Of a DNA stretch of 29,224 bases, positions 1-7,575 are shown piece by piece. Numbering within the stretch: position 1 is the stretch's first letter; every line of letters starts with the position of its first letter. The translations under genes were made by a program, and so were the position numbers. The notes beneath the pieces are model-generated. The model did not search any database. It saw nothing but the letters and a program-made list of their open reading frames with translations, and was not told where the DNA came from. The DNA is from ZLKRG08 sp046091905 (lineage in GTDB: Bacteria > Actinomycetota > Actinomycetes > Nanopelagicales > Nanopelagicaceae). The stretch lies in NCBI GenBank assembly GCA_046091905.1, contig JBJTCN010000061.1, positions 1-29,224 of the forward strand. The letters run 5' to 3'.

Positions 1-270
1 CCCCTTACTAACTACAAATTTTTCCAAATCTTTCTTAAACTGAGTAGAGATTGCTCCTGAAGACGGGAAGAAGCTGTTATGGTTCTTAAAACCCATCACA
101 TGGCAGAGGTTATCTGCTCCGATTTCTAAGGTGGGCATGCCCCAAGCAATAGCTCGTTCTGCCTTGGGAAAGAGCTGCTCGGCAGTTTTTAGAGTTTCTA
201 GGAGCGCCTTCTGTTGTGTTTTAGGGAATTTTTTTAATTGTGATTCAAACTCTTGCTTCTCGCTCTGCAC
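1..270 (-). CDS. DUF1801 / YdhG-like protein, 3' end beyond window (partial)
   Basis: An open frame runs from a GTG at 268-270 down to base 1 without a stop, giving the first 90 residues. They begin MQSEKQEFESQLKKFPKTQQ and continue with RAIAWGMPTLEIG and GFKNHNSFFPSSG, the pattern I associate with DUF1801 (YdhG/iron-chaperone-like small proteins). The role of that family is poorly defined. In the visible part there is no signal peptide or membrane segment. The GTG lies 26 nt inside the end of the SDR/DUF2867 gene, so the gene probably continues the heliorhodopsin transcription unit. I see no strong Shine-Dalgarno. The family call rests on the motif pattern only; the start is less certain than the frame. 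Confidence 0.75.
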   Translation of the reverse strand, partial: MQSEKQEFESQLKKFPKTQQKALLETLKTAEQLFPKAERAIAWGMPTLEIGADNLCHVMGFKNHNSFFPSSGAISTQFKKDLEKFVVSKG

Positions 271-1708
271 GTTTGCAGATATTACGCAACATGGTTGGAA
301 ATATAAATAGATGAAAAGGTGCGATTACTCTCCAATAGAGCTGCCCACCTAATCCACGCGGTTGAAAAATTGCAGTTTGAGTAATTTTGGTTTCACTTCC
401 AAGATTTTCTAAATTAAATTCCAACCAAGCTTTCCCAGGCAGAATCATCTCTGCATATAAACGTAGTTTTTTGCCTTCCACACACTCTTCTACGCGCCAA
501 AAATCTACGCTATCGCCAACTCTAAGTTTGTAAGGATCTCGACGGCCACGTCTTAGCCCAACGCCTCCAAATAAACGATCAAATAATCCACGTAAAAACC
601 AGAGCCAATCAGAGCCGTACCATCCAGTTTCGCCACCAATTTTTTCAATACAACTCCAAGCATTTACTGGATATTTTGTAGTTCTAACTCTGACATCTTG
701 AAATTCGGCTGCGCCTGACCAAGAGGGATCTCCTTGTGCCTTCTGCCAAGGTGCAGTTGGGGCAGTGGCATCCGACCAACGTGTTTCCACGTTATTAATG
801 GCCGCTTTCTCTAAAGCTAATTCAATTGCGTTATTTACACTTGTAAGTCCATCAACAGGTTTAGGAATTATTTTTTCTATTGATTTATTTTGATCAACAA
901 CCACTTCGCTAATTAAGGATTCCACCAATGGTCTAGCCAATGTTGTTGGTACCGGTGTAACCAAACCAATCCATAAACTAGATAAAGATGGTGTTAAGAC
1001 AGGGACTTTAACTACAAGCCTTTTTCGAAGCCCTGCAACTCTGGCAAATGTTTGCATCATGCCTTCATAAGTAACTACATCGGGCCCACCAATGTCATAA
1101 ACACCAGAGATCGGATTTTTCAAATCAGCAGTCCTAATTAAGTAATAAAGCACATCTCTAATTGCAATCGGTTGAGTGCGATTCTTTACCCATTTAGGTG
1201 TAGTCATGATTGGTAAGCGATGCGTCAAATGACGAAGCATTTCAAAAGAAGCTGAACCAGAACCAATTATTATGCCGGCGCGTAGCTCTAAAACCGGTAC
1301 ACCAAATTTTGCTAATTCAACTCCGGTATCGGCACGAGACTGTAAATGACGACTCTTCTTACTGTCATTTGCGATACCACCTAAATAGACAATTTGTTTT
1401 ACACCCGCATCAGAGGCAGCTTTACCAAATGTTCTAGCCATCTCTCGTTCGATCTCATCGAATTTGGTCGAGCTATTGATGGAGTGGAGAAAATAATAAG
1501 CAATATCAATATCTTTTAGCGCTGCATTGGTAGAGGTGTAATCGGTGGCATTACCAACCATTACCTCAACTGAATTTGCCCAGGCATATTGTTTAACTTT
1601 TTTAGGATCTCTAACTAAAACCCTTACTTGATAATGGTCTTCTAGTAAAGCGCGAACCAGTCGTCCTCCGACATATCCGGTCGCGCCGGTTACTAGAACT
1701 CGTTTCAT
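245..1708 (-). CDS. SDR-family NAD(P)-binding protein with C-terminal DUF2867 domain
   Basis: Predicted 487 aa two-domain protein. Residues about 4-18 carry the Rossmann motif VLVTGATGYVGGRLV, typical of atypical/extended SDR proteins, followed by an NmrA/NDUFA9-like NAD(P)-binding domain to about residue 310. The remainder, with GGETGWYGSDWLWFLRG and ending in FHLFIFPTMLRNICKRAE, resembles DUF2867. I chose the ATG at 1706-1708 because the glycine motif then begins at once; an upstream in-frame start at 1744 would lie inside the heliorhodopsin gene. Only 2 nt separate this start from the heliorhodopsin stop, so the two are almost certainly cotranscribed. Substrate unknown; a quinone, lipid or isoprenoid redox or sensing role is only a guess. 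Confidence 0.85.
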   Translation of the reverse strand: MKRVLVTGATGYVGGRLVRALLEDHYQVRVLVRDPKKVKQYAWANSVEVMVGNATDYTSTNAALKDIDIAYYFLHSINSSTKFDEIEREMARTFGKAASDAGVKQIVYLGGIANDSKKSRHLQSRADTGVELAKFGVPVLELRAGIIIGSGSASFEMLRHLTHRLPIMTTPKWVKNRTQPIAIRDVLYYLIRTADLKNPISGVYDIGGPDVVTYEGMMQTFARVAGLRKRLVVKVPVLTPSLSSLWIGLVTPVPTTLARPLVESLISEVVVDQNKSIEKIIPKPVDGLTSVNNAIELALEKAAINNVETRWSDATAPTAPWQKAQGDPSWSGAAEFQDVRVRTTKYPVNAWSCIEKIGGETGWYGSDWLWFLRGLFDRLFGGVGLRRGRRDPYKLRVGDSVDFWRVEECVEGKKLRLYAEMILPGKAWLEFNLENLGSETKITQTAIFQPRGLGGQLYWRVIAPFHLFIFPTMLRNICKRAEREARV

Positions 1709-1710
1709 AT

Positions 1711-2487
1711 TTATGACATTAAGGTGCCGACAAAGATTTGCCAAGCGAGTAATGATTTAGCCACAAACGAGAGCGTGATGTAGGTCTTTTCTCCCGCCAA
1801 ATAATCAACCCATTTTCCAACTTGCTTGTATTGCAACCATTGAACCAGCGCAAAGCTATTAAAGAGTGCAAAGAGTGAGAACACAATTCCATAAACAAAA
1901 CCAGGAGCATCTGCAGAACTTCCTGGCGATACCAACAACCAGAACATGGCAACCCAAGGAATGATTCCGGCAATACAACCAAACCAAAACGGAAGCAGCG
2001 ATCCAGTGCCTGGCTCTTCATACTTTTCTTGTAGCCATCCAAAGAGAATCATGGAAATATTTACACCAGCAATTGCAATAAGTGCAATCACATCCCAAAC
2101 TGCATTTAGAAGCGAGATCAAAATAATCATTAAAGTTGAAGAGAGCGCATACTCAATCCAACGGTAGTAATTTCGTTTATTACGTAAACCCTCGATATAT
2201 TTATTAAAACCCGGACCGCTTATATAGAAATGAGCTAGCGCACTTAAAATTGAAAATAGCGCTACCCCAATTGCCATCGGAAAATTAAAAAGCTGAACTT
2301 GCTCAAAGGTGGTGTCAGGAATGGGTGGACCTTGTAGATATTTAATATGTATCGGCAGCGAGAAACCATTGGAAAGTGCCAAAATCGCAACCGCTTGAAC
2401 TGCGTGGAAGGAGCCGGCAATCAAGTTGTAACGACGCAGGCTGGCCTGTTTTTCACTGGTGATATTAAGTGGGGTTTTTGCAGCCAT
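1711..2487 (-). CDS. Heliorhodopsin
   Basis: 258 aa, seven predicted membrane segments, no homology to type-1 pump motifs but a clear match to the heliorhodopsin pattern. The N-terminus has LRRYNLIAGSFHAVQAVAIL, helix C has YYRWIEYALSSTLMI with the presumed counterion Glu112, and helix G has SFVAKSLLAWQIF with the retinal lysine Lys244. Histidines 28 and 86 probably correspond to the internal pair seen in characterised heliorhodopsins. These proteins have inverted topology (N-terminus inside), slow photocycles and no established pumping, and are thought to be sensors or modulators. The ATG at 2485-2487 is preferred over the GTG just upstream because AAGGAG sits 6 nt before it. It is first gene of a unit with the SDR/DUF2867 gene and is divergent from terC. 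Confidence 0.95.
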   Translation of the reverse strand: MAAKTPLNITSEKQASLRRYNLIAGSFHAVQAVAILALSNGFSLPIHIKYLQGPPIPDTTFEQVQLFNFPMAIGVALFSILSALAHFYISGPGFNKYIEGLRNKRNYYRWIEYALSSTLMIILISLLNAVWDVIALIAIAGVNISMILFGWLQEKYEEPGTGSLLPFWFGCIAGIIPWVAMFWLLVSPGSSADAPGFVYGIVFSLFALFNSFALVQWLQYKQVGKWVDYLAGEKTYITLSFVAKSLLAWQIFVGTLMS

Positions 2488-2493
2488 CACAAA

Positions 2494-2499
2494 CTCCTT
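2494..2499 (-). promoter_or_regulatory. Ribosome binding site deciding the heliorhodopsin start
   Basis: On the minus strand AAGGAG lies 6 nt before the ATG at 2487 but only 3 nt before the in-frame GTG at 2490, favouring the ATG. Confidence 0.75.
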
Positions 2500-2575
2500 T
2501 TGGTGTAGCGCTTTTAAGGAATTCTCCCTTTAATGATTAGAAAACGGTAAAGGCGCACCGCAAATTCTCATCGTT

Positions 2576-2605
2576 TTGACCTTTTGTTCACCAATCCATC
2601 AAAAT
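2576..2605 (+). promoter_or_regulatory. Likely promoter of the terC riboswitch transcript
   Basis: A TTGACC -35 box (2576-2581) and a CAAAAT -10-like box (2600-2605) are separated by 18 bp. Transcription would start about 2611-2613, immediately before the first riboswitch stem at 2615, which supports the assignment. The -10 is a weak match. Confidence 0.55.
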
Positions 2606-2614
2606 AGTCTCCAT

Positions 2615-2700
2615 CAAGGGGAGTACCCCAACTGCTGAAACATCGTCAGTACGTTGCCAAAAGCAACCGGTGTTCAGGTCGAAAGACGGCGGAGACCTTG
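2615..2700 (+). ncRNA. yybP-ykoY type manganese riboswitch
   Basis: The leader of terC folds as expected for this class. Outer stem P1 pairs CAAGG (2615-2619) with CCTTG (2696-2700) and is followed by the conserved GGAGTA loop. An inner stem pairs CTGAAACA (2635-2642) with TGTTCAG (2671-2677) with one bulge. It encloses the hallmark TCGTCAGTACG, a GTTGC/GCAAC hairpin (2653-2667) and CCGG. A GAAA-capped hairpin (2678-2687) follows and the 3' side ends in GAGACCTTG, matching the second conserved loop. The class binds Mn2+ and activates exporters such as MntP, TerC/Alx-type proteins and P-type ATPases. No intrinsic terminator is evident before the start codon, so translational control by exposing the downstream Shine-Dalgarno (2716-2720) is plausible. 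Confidence 0.9.
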
Positions 2701-2725
2701 TGTATCAACTACACGAGGAGAAAAT

Positions 2726-3646
2726 TTGAACGTAACCTTAACAACTTGGTCCTTATTACTTGGCTTTGTTTTTGCCATGTTGATTTTGGATCTCTTTCTA
2801 CATCGATCGCACAATGAAATTAAATTCAAAGAAGCAGCAATCTGGTCAAGTATCTGGGTTGCTTGCGGGTTAGGCGTTGGCGCAATTATCTGGTCGCAAT
2901 TTGGATCCGAATACGGATTGCAGTATCTAAGTGGTTATGTAATTGAGAAGTCTCTAGCAATCGACAATGTATTTGTTTGGGGGCTTTTATTTGCGGCCTT
3001 CGCAGTACCAAAACGATATCAACACCGAGTTTTGTTTCTAGGTGTAGTTGGAGCGCTGGCAATGAGATCAGTGATGATTGTTGGCGGTAGCGCATTAATT
3101 AAAGAGTTTGCCTGGATTCTGTACATCTTTGGAGCTTTCCTGGTTTACACCGGATTTAAAATGTTCAAGCAACGCAACGAACATTTTAATTTAGATAAAT
3201 CTAAGCTTTATCAATGGTTGCGTAAGAAATTACGTCTAACTGACAGTATTGAAGACGAGAGTTTTACTAAACGCATCAATGGCGTTCGTTACTTCACCCC
3301 ACTCTTCTTAGTGTTGGTAATGGTTGAATTTATGGATCTAGTTTTCGCGGTGGATTCAATCCCAGCAATCTTCGCAGTTACCGAAGAGCCATTTATAGTC
3401 TTTGCAAGTAATGCACTTGCAATTCTTGGGCTTCGATCTATGTACTTCTTAATTGCAGATTTGATGGATAAATTCAGATATCTAAAAGAGGGCTTATCTG
3501 TAATTTTGGTCTGGGTAGGCTTAAAAATGATTGTAAGTCATGCGCTTTTCAAAATACCAACCTGGATATCTTTGGTGGTAATTACCTCAATTATTACCAT
3601 CTCAGTAGTGGCAAGCTTTAAGAAGCCAATAGCTTCTATTAAATAA
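2726..3646 (+). CDS. TerC-family membrane protein, probable Mn2+ exporter
   Basis: 306 aa, about seven to nine membrane segments. The two acidic repeats typical of TerC/Alx are present: EKSLAIDNVFVW near the N-terminal third and EFMDLVFAVDSIPAIFAV in the second half, whose Asp/Glu residues are the likely metal ligands. I place the start at TTG 2726-2728, with AGGAG (2716-2720) 5 nt upstream. The longer frame opening at 2654 would begin inside the riboswitch and adds an arginine-rich, non-family N-terminus. TerC proteins are named for tellurite resistance, but those under manganese riboswitches act in manganese efflux. The coding end overlaps the convergent small membrane protein gene by 8 bp. 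Confidence 0.92.
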   Translation: MNVTLTTWSLLLGFVFAMLILDLFLHRSHNEIKFKEAAIWSSIWVACGLGVGAIIWSQFGSEYGLQYLSGYVIEKSLAIDNVFVWGLLFAAFAVPKRYQHRVLFLGVVGALAMRSVMIVGGSALIKEFAWILYIFGAFLVYTGFKMFKQRNEHFNLDKSKLYQWLRKKLRLTDSIEDESFTKRINGVRYFTPLFLVLVMVEFMDLVFAVDSIPAIFAVTEEPFIVFASNALAILGLRSMYFLIADLMDKFRYLKEGLSVILVWVGLKMIVSHALFKIPTWISLVVITSIITISVVASFKKPIASIK

Positions 3647-4010
3647 CCACTACAAGCGCAGTCAATACTGCTGCTGCAAACACGGATTGCAGCAGCAGTT
3701 TGATTGCATACTTACGATCTGCCTTTAAATCTTGATTAATGGTAATTTTCTTAGTTGCACCTAATCTTTCAAAACTAAATACTCCCAAAAATCCATAAGC
3801 AACACAGAATTTCCTCCGTGATTGGATTATTCCAACCGTAAACAGCAGCGCTGGAATGAATACTAAGACTCTCGTTGAAGTTGGCGCACTACTTAAAACA
3901 AAGAGTAAAGTAGTAAATGCAAATAGCAACGCGCCAATTAGCGCGCCTTGTCTGCGTCGTTTAATTTCAGCAGGCCCAATATTGCAGGCACCGGCAACAT
4001 AATCGCTCAT
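3639..4010 (-). CDS. Conserved small membrane protein, unknown function
   Basis: 123 aa. After a short N-terminus with CNIGPAEIKRRR comes a hydrophobic stretch (about residues 24-60) that can form two helices, then a soluble loop rich in Arg/Lys and a C-terminal helix (AVFAAAVLTALVVVI). The IGPAEIxRRR motif recurs, to my knowledge, in small actinobacterial integral membrane proteins without assigned role. Its ATG overlaps the stop of the upstream SRPBCC gene by one base (TAATG), so translation is probably coupled. The end overlaps terC on the other strand. Confidence 0.75.
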   Translation of the reverse strand: MSDYVAGACNIGPAEIKRRRQGALIGALLFAFTTLLFVLSSAPTSTRVLVFIPALLFTVGIIQSRRKFCVAYGFLGVFSFERLGATKKITINQDLKADRKYAIKLLLQSVFAAAVLTALVVVI

Positions 4011-4438
4011 TAAAGAACCTTCCTAAGTCCCACTTTGGCATCTTCTGCTAATTTATTAAAAGCTTTCTTTAGTAGCGGTGCAACTAAATTACCTAGCCCT
4101 TTTAATTTAAATCGGGCTTCATATGTAAAAGTTCTATAGTTTCCATTATCGGTAATACTCATGGTGTCCACTGCCACAATATTCTTATTCTCGCCACGTA
4201 AGCGAATCAATTCATTTGGTCGGTAATCAATTACTTCATAAACCAAAGAACTCTCTTTACCGTTAAATTTTGAAGTATTTGAGTAGGTCGTGCCCAGCCC
4301 ACCACTGCCGGTAAGGAGCGTGGTTTTTACGGTATTTGGATCCCATTCATTTGTAGTAGTGAAATCTGCAAAATACTGGAAGAGATCGGCGCTGCTTTTG
4401 GTTGAGTCCAATGACACCTTTAGAACAATTTCACTCAT
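4010..4438 (-). CDS. SRPBCC-family (polyketide cyclase/START-like) protein
   Basis: 142 aa. The pattern MSEIVLKVSLDSTKSSADLF, then FADFTTTNEWDPNTVKT, a central GSGGLGTTY and IDYRPNELIRLRGEN is typical of SRPBCC helix-grip proteins that bind hydrophobic ligands such as lipids or polyketides. I use the ATG at 4436-4438; the longer frame to 4507 adds an unrelated arginine-rich tail reaching into the divergent gene. A TACCTT -10 box ends 7 nt before this ATG, predicting a leaderless transcript. The product is soluble. It is coupled to the following membrane protein gene and divergent from the lipid-modification cassette. A role in lipid handling is inference. Confidence 0.8.
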   Translation of the reverse strand: MSEIVLKVSLDSTKSSADLFQYFADFTTTNEWDPNTVKTTLLTGSGGLGTTYSNTSKFNGKESSLVYEVIDYRPNELIRLRGENKNIVAVDTMSITDNGNYRTFTYEARFKLKGLGNLVAPLLKKAFNKLAEDAKVGLRKVL

Positions 4439-4445
4439 GGCAAGT

Positions 4446-4474
4446 AAGGTAGCAAATGGCCTGTAAATTGTCTT
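4446..4474 (-). promoter_or_regulatory. Promoter of the SRPBCC gene, leaderless type
   Basis: On the minus strand AAGACA (4469-4474) and TACCTT (4446-4451) are separated by 17 bp, and 7 nt separate the -10 box from the ATG at 4438. Transcription would begin at or next to the start codon. Confidence 0.6.
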
Positions 4475-4485
4475 TCCTGGTCGCA

Positions 4486-4491
4486 AAGGAG
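4486..4491 (+). promoter_or_regulatory. Ribosome binding site for the GTG-started FAD oxidoreductase
   Basis: AAGGAG lies 8 nt before GTG 4500-4502 and supports the non-ATG start of the first gene in the cassette. Confidence 0.75.
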
Positions 4492-4499
4492 CTGATGCA

Positions 4500-5717
4500 G
4501 TGAGCAAGATAGCCGTTGTGGGCTCCGGCGTCTCTGGTTTAACCGCGGCCTATCTCTTAAGAGAGATTCATCAAGTCACCTTATTTGAGTCAGATAATCG
4601 TTACGGCGGGCATGCGCATACTCATAATGTCGATGGAACGGGTATTGATTCTGGATTTATAGTTCATAACGAACGCACTTATCCAAATCTGCTTAGGATT
4701 TTTAAAGAATTAGATATTCCAACTCAAAAAACCGAGATGACTATGAGCATTGATTGCAAGGGCTGTGGTCTGCAATATGTAGGTGGACGCGGCGCCAAAG
4801 GAATCTTGGCCAAACCTATTAAATTATTAGATCCAAGATTTTTAATGATGTTATTTGAAGTTCCAAGATTTTATAAAGCAGCTAGAAAGCTTTTGGTGGA
4901 GCAAGCTTCAAATTACCAAACCTGGGGAGAATTTTTAGAGCAGAATAAATTTAGTAATTATTTTGTGAAACATTATGCAATTCCCGTGGTCTCTTGTGTT
5001 TGGTCTTCGGGAGATGGAGATTCTCTGGAGTACCCAGCTAAACATTTATTTGAATTCTTAAATCACCATGGAATGTTAGAACTTGGCAACTCACCGATCT
5101 GGAAGACTGTAGTCGGCGGCTCTAAGACTTATGTGGATGCAATCCTAAAATTGATCGCAGATAAAAGGCTAGAAAAAGTAACTACCGTAAAGAGATTTTC
5201 AGATCACGTAGAGGTAAATGGGGAGAGCTTTGATTATGTAATCATTGCAACTCACGCTAACAGCGCGCTAGAGATGCTGGTCGATGCAGATGCTGCAGAG
5301 CGCGTAAATTTAGCGGCTGTTCCTTACTCTAAAAATAAAACAGTCCTACATACCGATGCTTCCGTATTACCTAAACCAAATAAAACTAGAGCAGCTTGGA
5401 ACTATTCGATGAAAAGATGTAAAGATAATTCGAATCAGGTGCTGGTCAGTTACTGGATGAATTTATTGATGAATTTGCCAGGTAAAAAAGACTATGTAGT
5501 AACGTTAAATGGCAACATTTCTAATGAGAAAATTATCGCGACCATGGAGTATGAGCATCCGGTGTTTACGGTTGAATCATTAAAAGCTGCCGAATTTTTG
5601 CATAGCGCCGGTGGCGCGCGCTTAGCATTCGCAGGCGCACATTTAGGTTGGGGTTTTCATGAAGATGGCGCCAGATCTGGCGTAGCGGCAGCAAGAAAAT
5701 TTGGTGCCACATGGTGA
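4500..5717 (+). CDS. FAD-dependent amine-oxidase-like oxidoreductase of lipid-modification cassette
   Basis: 405 aa, GTG start. The N-terminus has the FAD dinucleotide motif VVGSGVSGLTAAYLL, then ESDNRYGGHAHTH and DSGFIVHNERTYPNL, typical of NAD(P)-binding Rossmann-like flavoproteins of the amine-oxidase group. The C-terminal FAD motif FAGAHLGWGFHEDGARSG is also intact, so the enzyme looks complete. Homologues commonly lie beside DUF1365 and cyclopropane-fatty-acid-synthase-like genes, as here. In Rhodobacter a related flavoprotein acts as a desaturase in methylated/furan fatty acid synthesis. The stop overlaps the DUF1365 gene by 7 bp. Precise substrate is not deducible; an acyl chain of membrane lipid is the best inference. 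Confidence 0.88.
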   Translation: MSKIAVVGSGVSGLTAAYLLREIHQVTLFESDNRYGGHAHTHNVDGTGIDSGFIVHNERTYPNLLRIFKELDIPTQKTEMTMSIDCKGCGLQYVGGRGAKGILAKPIKLLDPRFLMMLFEVPRFYKAARKLLVEQASNYQTWGEFLEQNKFSNYFVKHYAIPVVSCVWSSGDGDSLEYPAKHLFEFLNHHGMLELGNSPIWKTVVGGSKTYVDAILKLIADKRLEKVTTVKRFSDHVEVNGESFDYVIIATHANSALEMLVDADAAERVNLAAVPYSKNKTVLHTDASVLPKPNKTRAAWNYSMKRCKDNSNQVLVSYWMNLLMNLPGKKDYVVTLNGNISNEKIIATMEYEHPVFTVESLKAAEFLHSAGGARLAFAGAHLGWGFHEDGARSGVAAARKFGATW

Positions 5718-6409
5718 AGCTGGCTAAAGGCGTAGTGCTACACCAGAGACGTAAACCCTTTAAGCATGGATTGAAATTTACAAATTACATGTGGTTTGTA
5801 GATTTAAGGAAGCCGCAAGAGAAATTATTACCAAAAGATCATTTCGGCGGAGAAGCTCCAAGCCTGTTAGCTGCAATTACTTCCTTTGTAACTAGCCGAG
5901 GTGAGGTAATTGATGCCAGCGATAAGTTGTATGCAATCGCCAGCGCTAGGACTAACGGATATGTATTCAATCCATTATCAGTTTATTGGTGCATAAAGGA
6001 GAGTGGCGAAGTTAGATGGGCAATCCTCGAAATTCATAATACATATGGGGATAGACATGCTCACCTTTTACATCCAGATCAAAAAGGAAACGCGACTATA
6101 GATAAAGAGTTTTACGTTTCACCCTTCTTTACAATTGATGGTGAATATAAAACTCGGACTTTTTTTGATGAAAAACACATTGTCCTATCGATAAATTTGT
6201 ATCAAAATAGCGCCCAAGTTTTTAGCGCCAGCTTCACCGGAGAGCTTTTGGAGGCAAGCATTAAAAATCGCGTATTGGCGTACTTGCGTACGCCCCTTGC
6301 AACTTTGCAAGCGATGGCTCGAATTCGCGCGCACGGAATCTGGCTCTGGCTACGTAGGTTGCCAGTAATTCCAAGACCCAACCATCCAAAGCAAAGTGGG
6401 ATGTTATGA
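5711..6409 (+). CDS. DUF1365 protein
   Basis: 232 aa. The opening KGVVLHQRRKPFKHGLKFTN, followed by MWFVDLRKP and later FNPLSVYWC, LEIHNTYGDRHAH and KEFYVSPF, matches DUF1365. This family is almost always encoded next to an FAD oxidoreductase and a CFA-type methyltransferase, and is presumed to act in the same lipid modification; its biochemical role is not established. No clear membrane helices. Its start lies inside the previous gene and its end overlaps the methyltransferase start by 4 bp, so the three are translationally coupled. Confidence 0.9.
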   Translation: MVKLAKGVVLHQRRKPFKHGLKFTNYMWFVDLRKPQEKLLPKDHFGGEAPSLLAAITSFVTSRGEVIDASDKLYAIASARTNGYVFNPLSVYWCIKESGEVRWAILEIHNTYGDRHAHLLHPDQKGNATIDKEFYVSPFFTIDGEYKTRTFFDEKHIVLSINLYQNSAQVFSASFTGELLEASIKNRVLAYLRTPLATLQAMARIRAHGIWLWLRRLPVIPRPNHPKQSGML

Positions 6410-7575
6410 ATCTTCACGCCGAAATCACCAAAGTTTTACTTCGAAGAGTCGCACCACATGTAGATGTACGCGTGGTGCTACCTGATGGAAAAGTGTTGGG
6501 ACCAAATAAGCCAAATTTGCCTACTTTGAGAATTTTAAACGACAATTTTTTTAATCGATTAGGAAATGATTTAAAAATTGGTTTGGGCGAATCTTTTATG
6601 GCAAGAGATTGGGTAGCCGAACCAGATTTAGCAGAAGTCTTAACTCCATACGCAGAGAAGTTATTACACATAGTTCCGGGCTGGATGCGAAAATTTAGAA
6701 AGTACTTTGAACCATTCCAACCTAAGCACGAAGAGAATCATTTAGAAGGTTCGAAATCAAATATTTCGCGCCACTACGATTTATCAAACGAATTGTTTGC
6801 ACTCTTCTTAGATGAGACGCTTACCTACTCTGCCGCGAATTTTGGCGGCGATAAACCGACTTATGAAAATTTAGCAAAAGCGCAAATTAGAAAGATTGAA
6901 GGAATTTTAGATTTTGCAGGAGTTAAATCCGGTATGCATATTCTTGAGATCGGAACTGGTTGGGGACAGCTGGCTATGCAGGCTGCATATCGTGGTGCAA
7001 AGGTTCATACCATCACTCTTTCTAAAGAACAGAAAGCCTTAGCTGATGCGCGAATTGCCAAAGCAGGCTTAAATAATTCAATTAACGTTGAATTGCGAGA
7101 TTATCGTGATTTAGAAGGTCAATATGATGCAGTTGTTAGTGTTGAAATGATTGAGGCTGTCGGTGAGAAATATTGGCCAACATATTTTGATGCGATTATT
7201 AAACATCTAAAGCCTGGCGGAAAATTTGGTTTACAAGCAATCACCATGCCGCATGATCGTTTGATGGCATCTAAACATGCATACACCTGGATTCATAAAT
7301 ACATATTCCCTGGCGGCATCATTCCTTCTCGAGAGGTAATTGATCAGTACACAAGAAATGAGTTAAAACTAGTAGATACTCGCTCCATTCGAATTGGTTA
7401 TGCCGACACCTTACGAATCTGGCGCGATAAATTTATGGAAAATCAAAAGCAGGTGGGGGCACTTGGTTTTGATGAGGAATTTGAAAGAATGTGGCAGTAC
7501 TACTTAGCCTATTCAGAGGCGGGTTTTCGATCTGGCCACTTAGATGTTTGGCAGTTAGGTTTTCAGAAGAAATGA
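6406..7575 (+). CDS. Cyclopropane-fatty-acid-synthase-like SAM methyltransferase
   Basis: 389 aa, the usual length for the family. An N-terminal region contains GLGESFMARDW, followed by NISRHYDLSNELFALFLDE and LTYSAANF. The SAM-binding motif I is ILEIGTGWGQLAMQAA, and VSVEMIEAVGEKYWPTYF holds the glutamate characteristic of CFA synthases. Such enzymes transfer a methylene or methyl group from SAM to double bonds of phospholipid acyl chains at the membrane surface. In Actinobacteria close relatives can also make 10-methyl-type branched fatty acids, so cyclopropanation should not be assumed. It overlaps the DUF1365 gene (ATGA) and the following SDR (ATGA). Confidence 0.92.
   Translation: MNLHAEITKVLLRRVAPHVDVRVVLPDGKVLGPNKPNLPTLRILNDNFFNRLGNDLKIGLGESFMARDWVAEPDLAEVLTPYAEKLLHIVPGWMRKFRKYFEPFQPKHEENHLEGSKSNISRHYDLSNELFALFLDETLTYSAANFGGDKPTYENLAKAQIRKIEGILDFAGVKSGMHILEIGTGWGQLAMQAAYRGAKVHTITLSKEQKALADARIAKAGLNNSINVELRDYRDLEGQYDAVVSVEMIEAVGEKYWPTYFDAIIKHLKPGGKFGLQAITMPHDRLMASKHAYTWIHKYIFPGGIIPSREVIDQYTRNELKLVDTRSIRIGYADTLRIWRDKFMENQKQVGALGFDEEFERMWQYYLAYSEAGFRSGHLDVWQLGFQKK

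Noticed and set aside
1210..1437. 75-aa plus-strand ORF inside the SDR/DUF2867 gene
   Set aside because: Antisense to a well-supported gene, no family features and no ribosome binding site.
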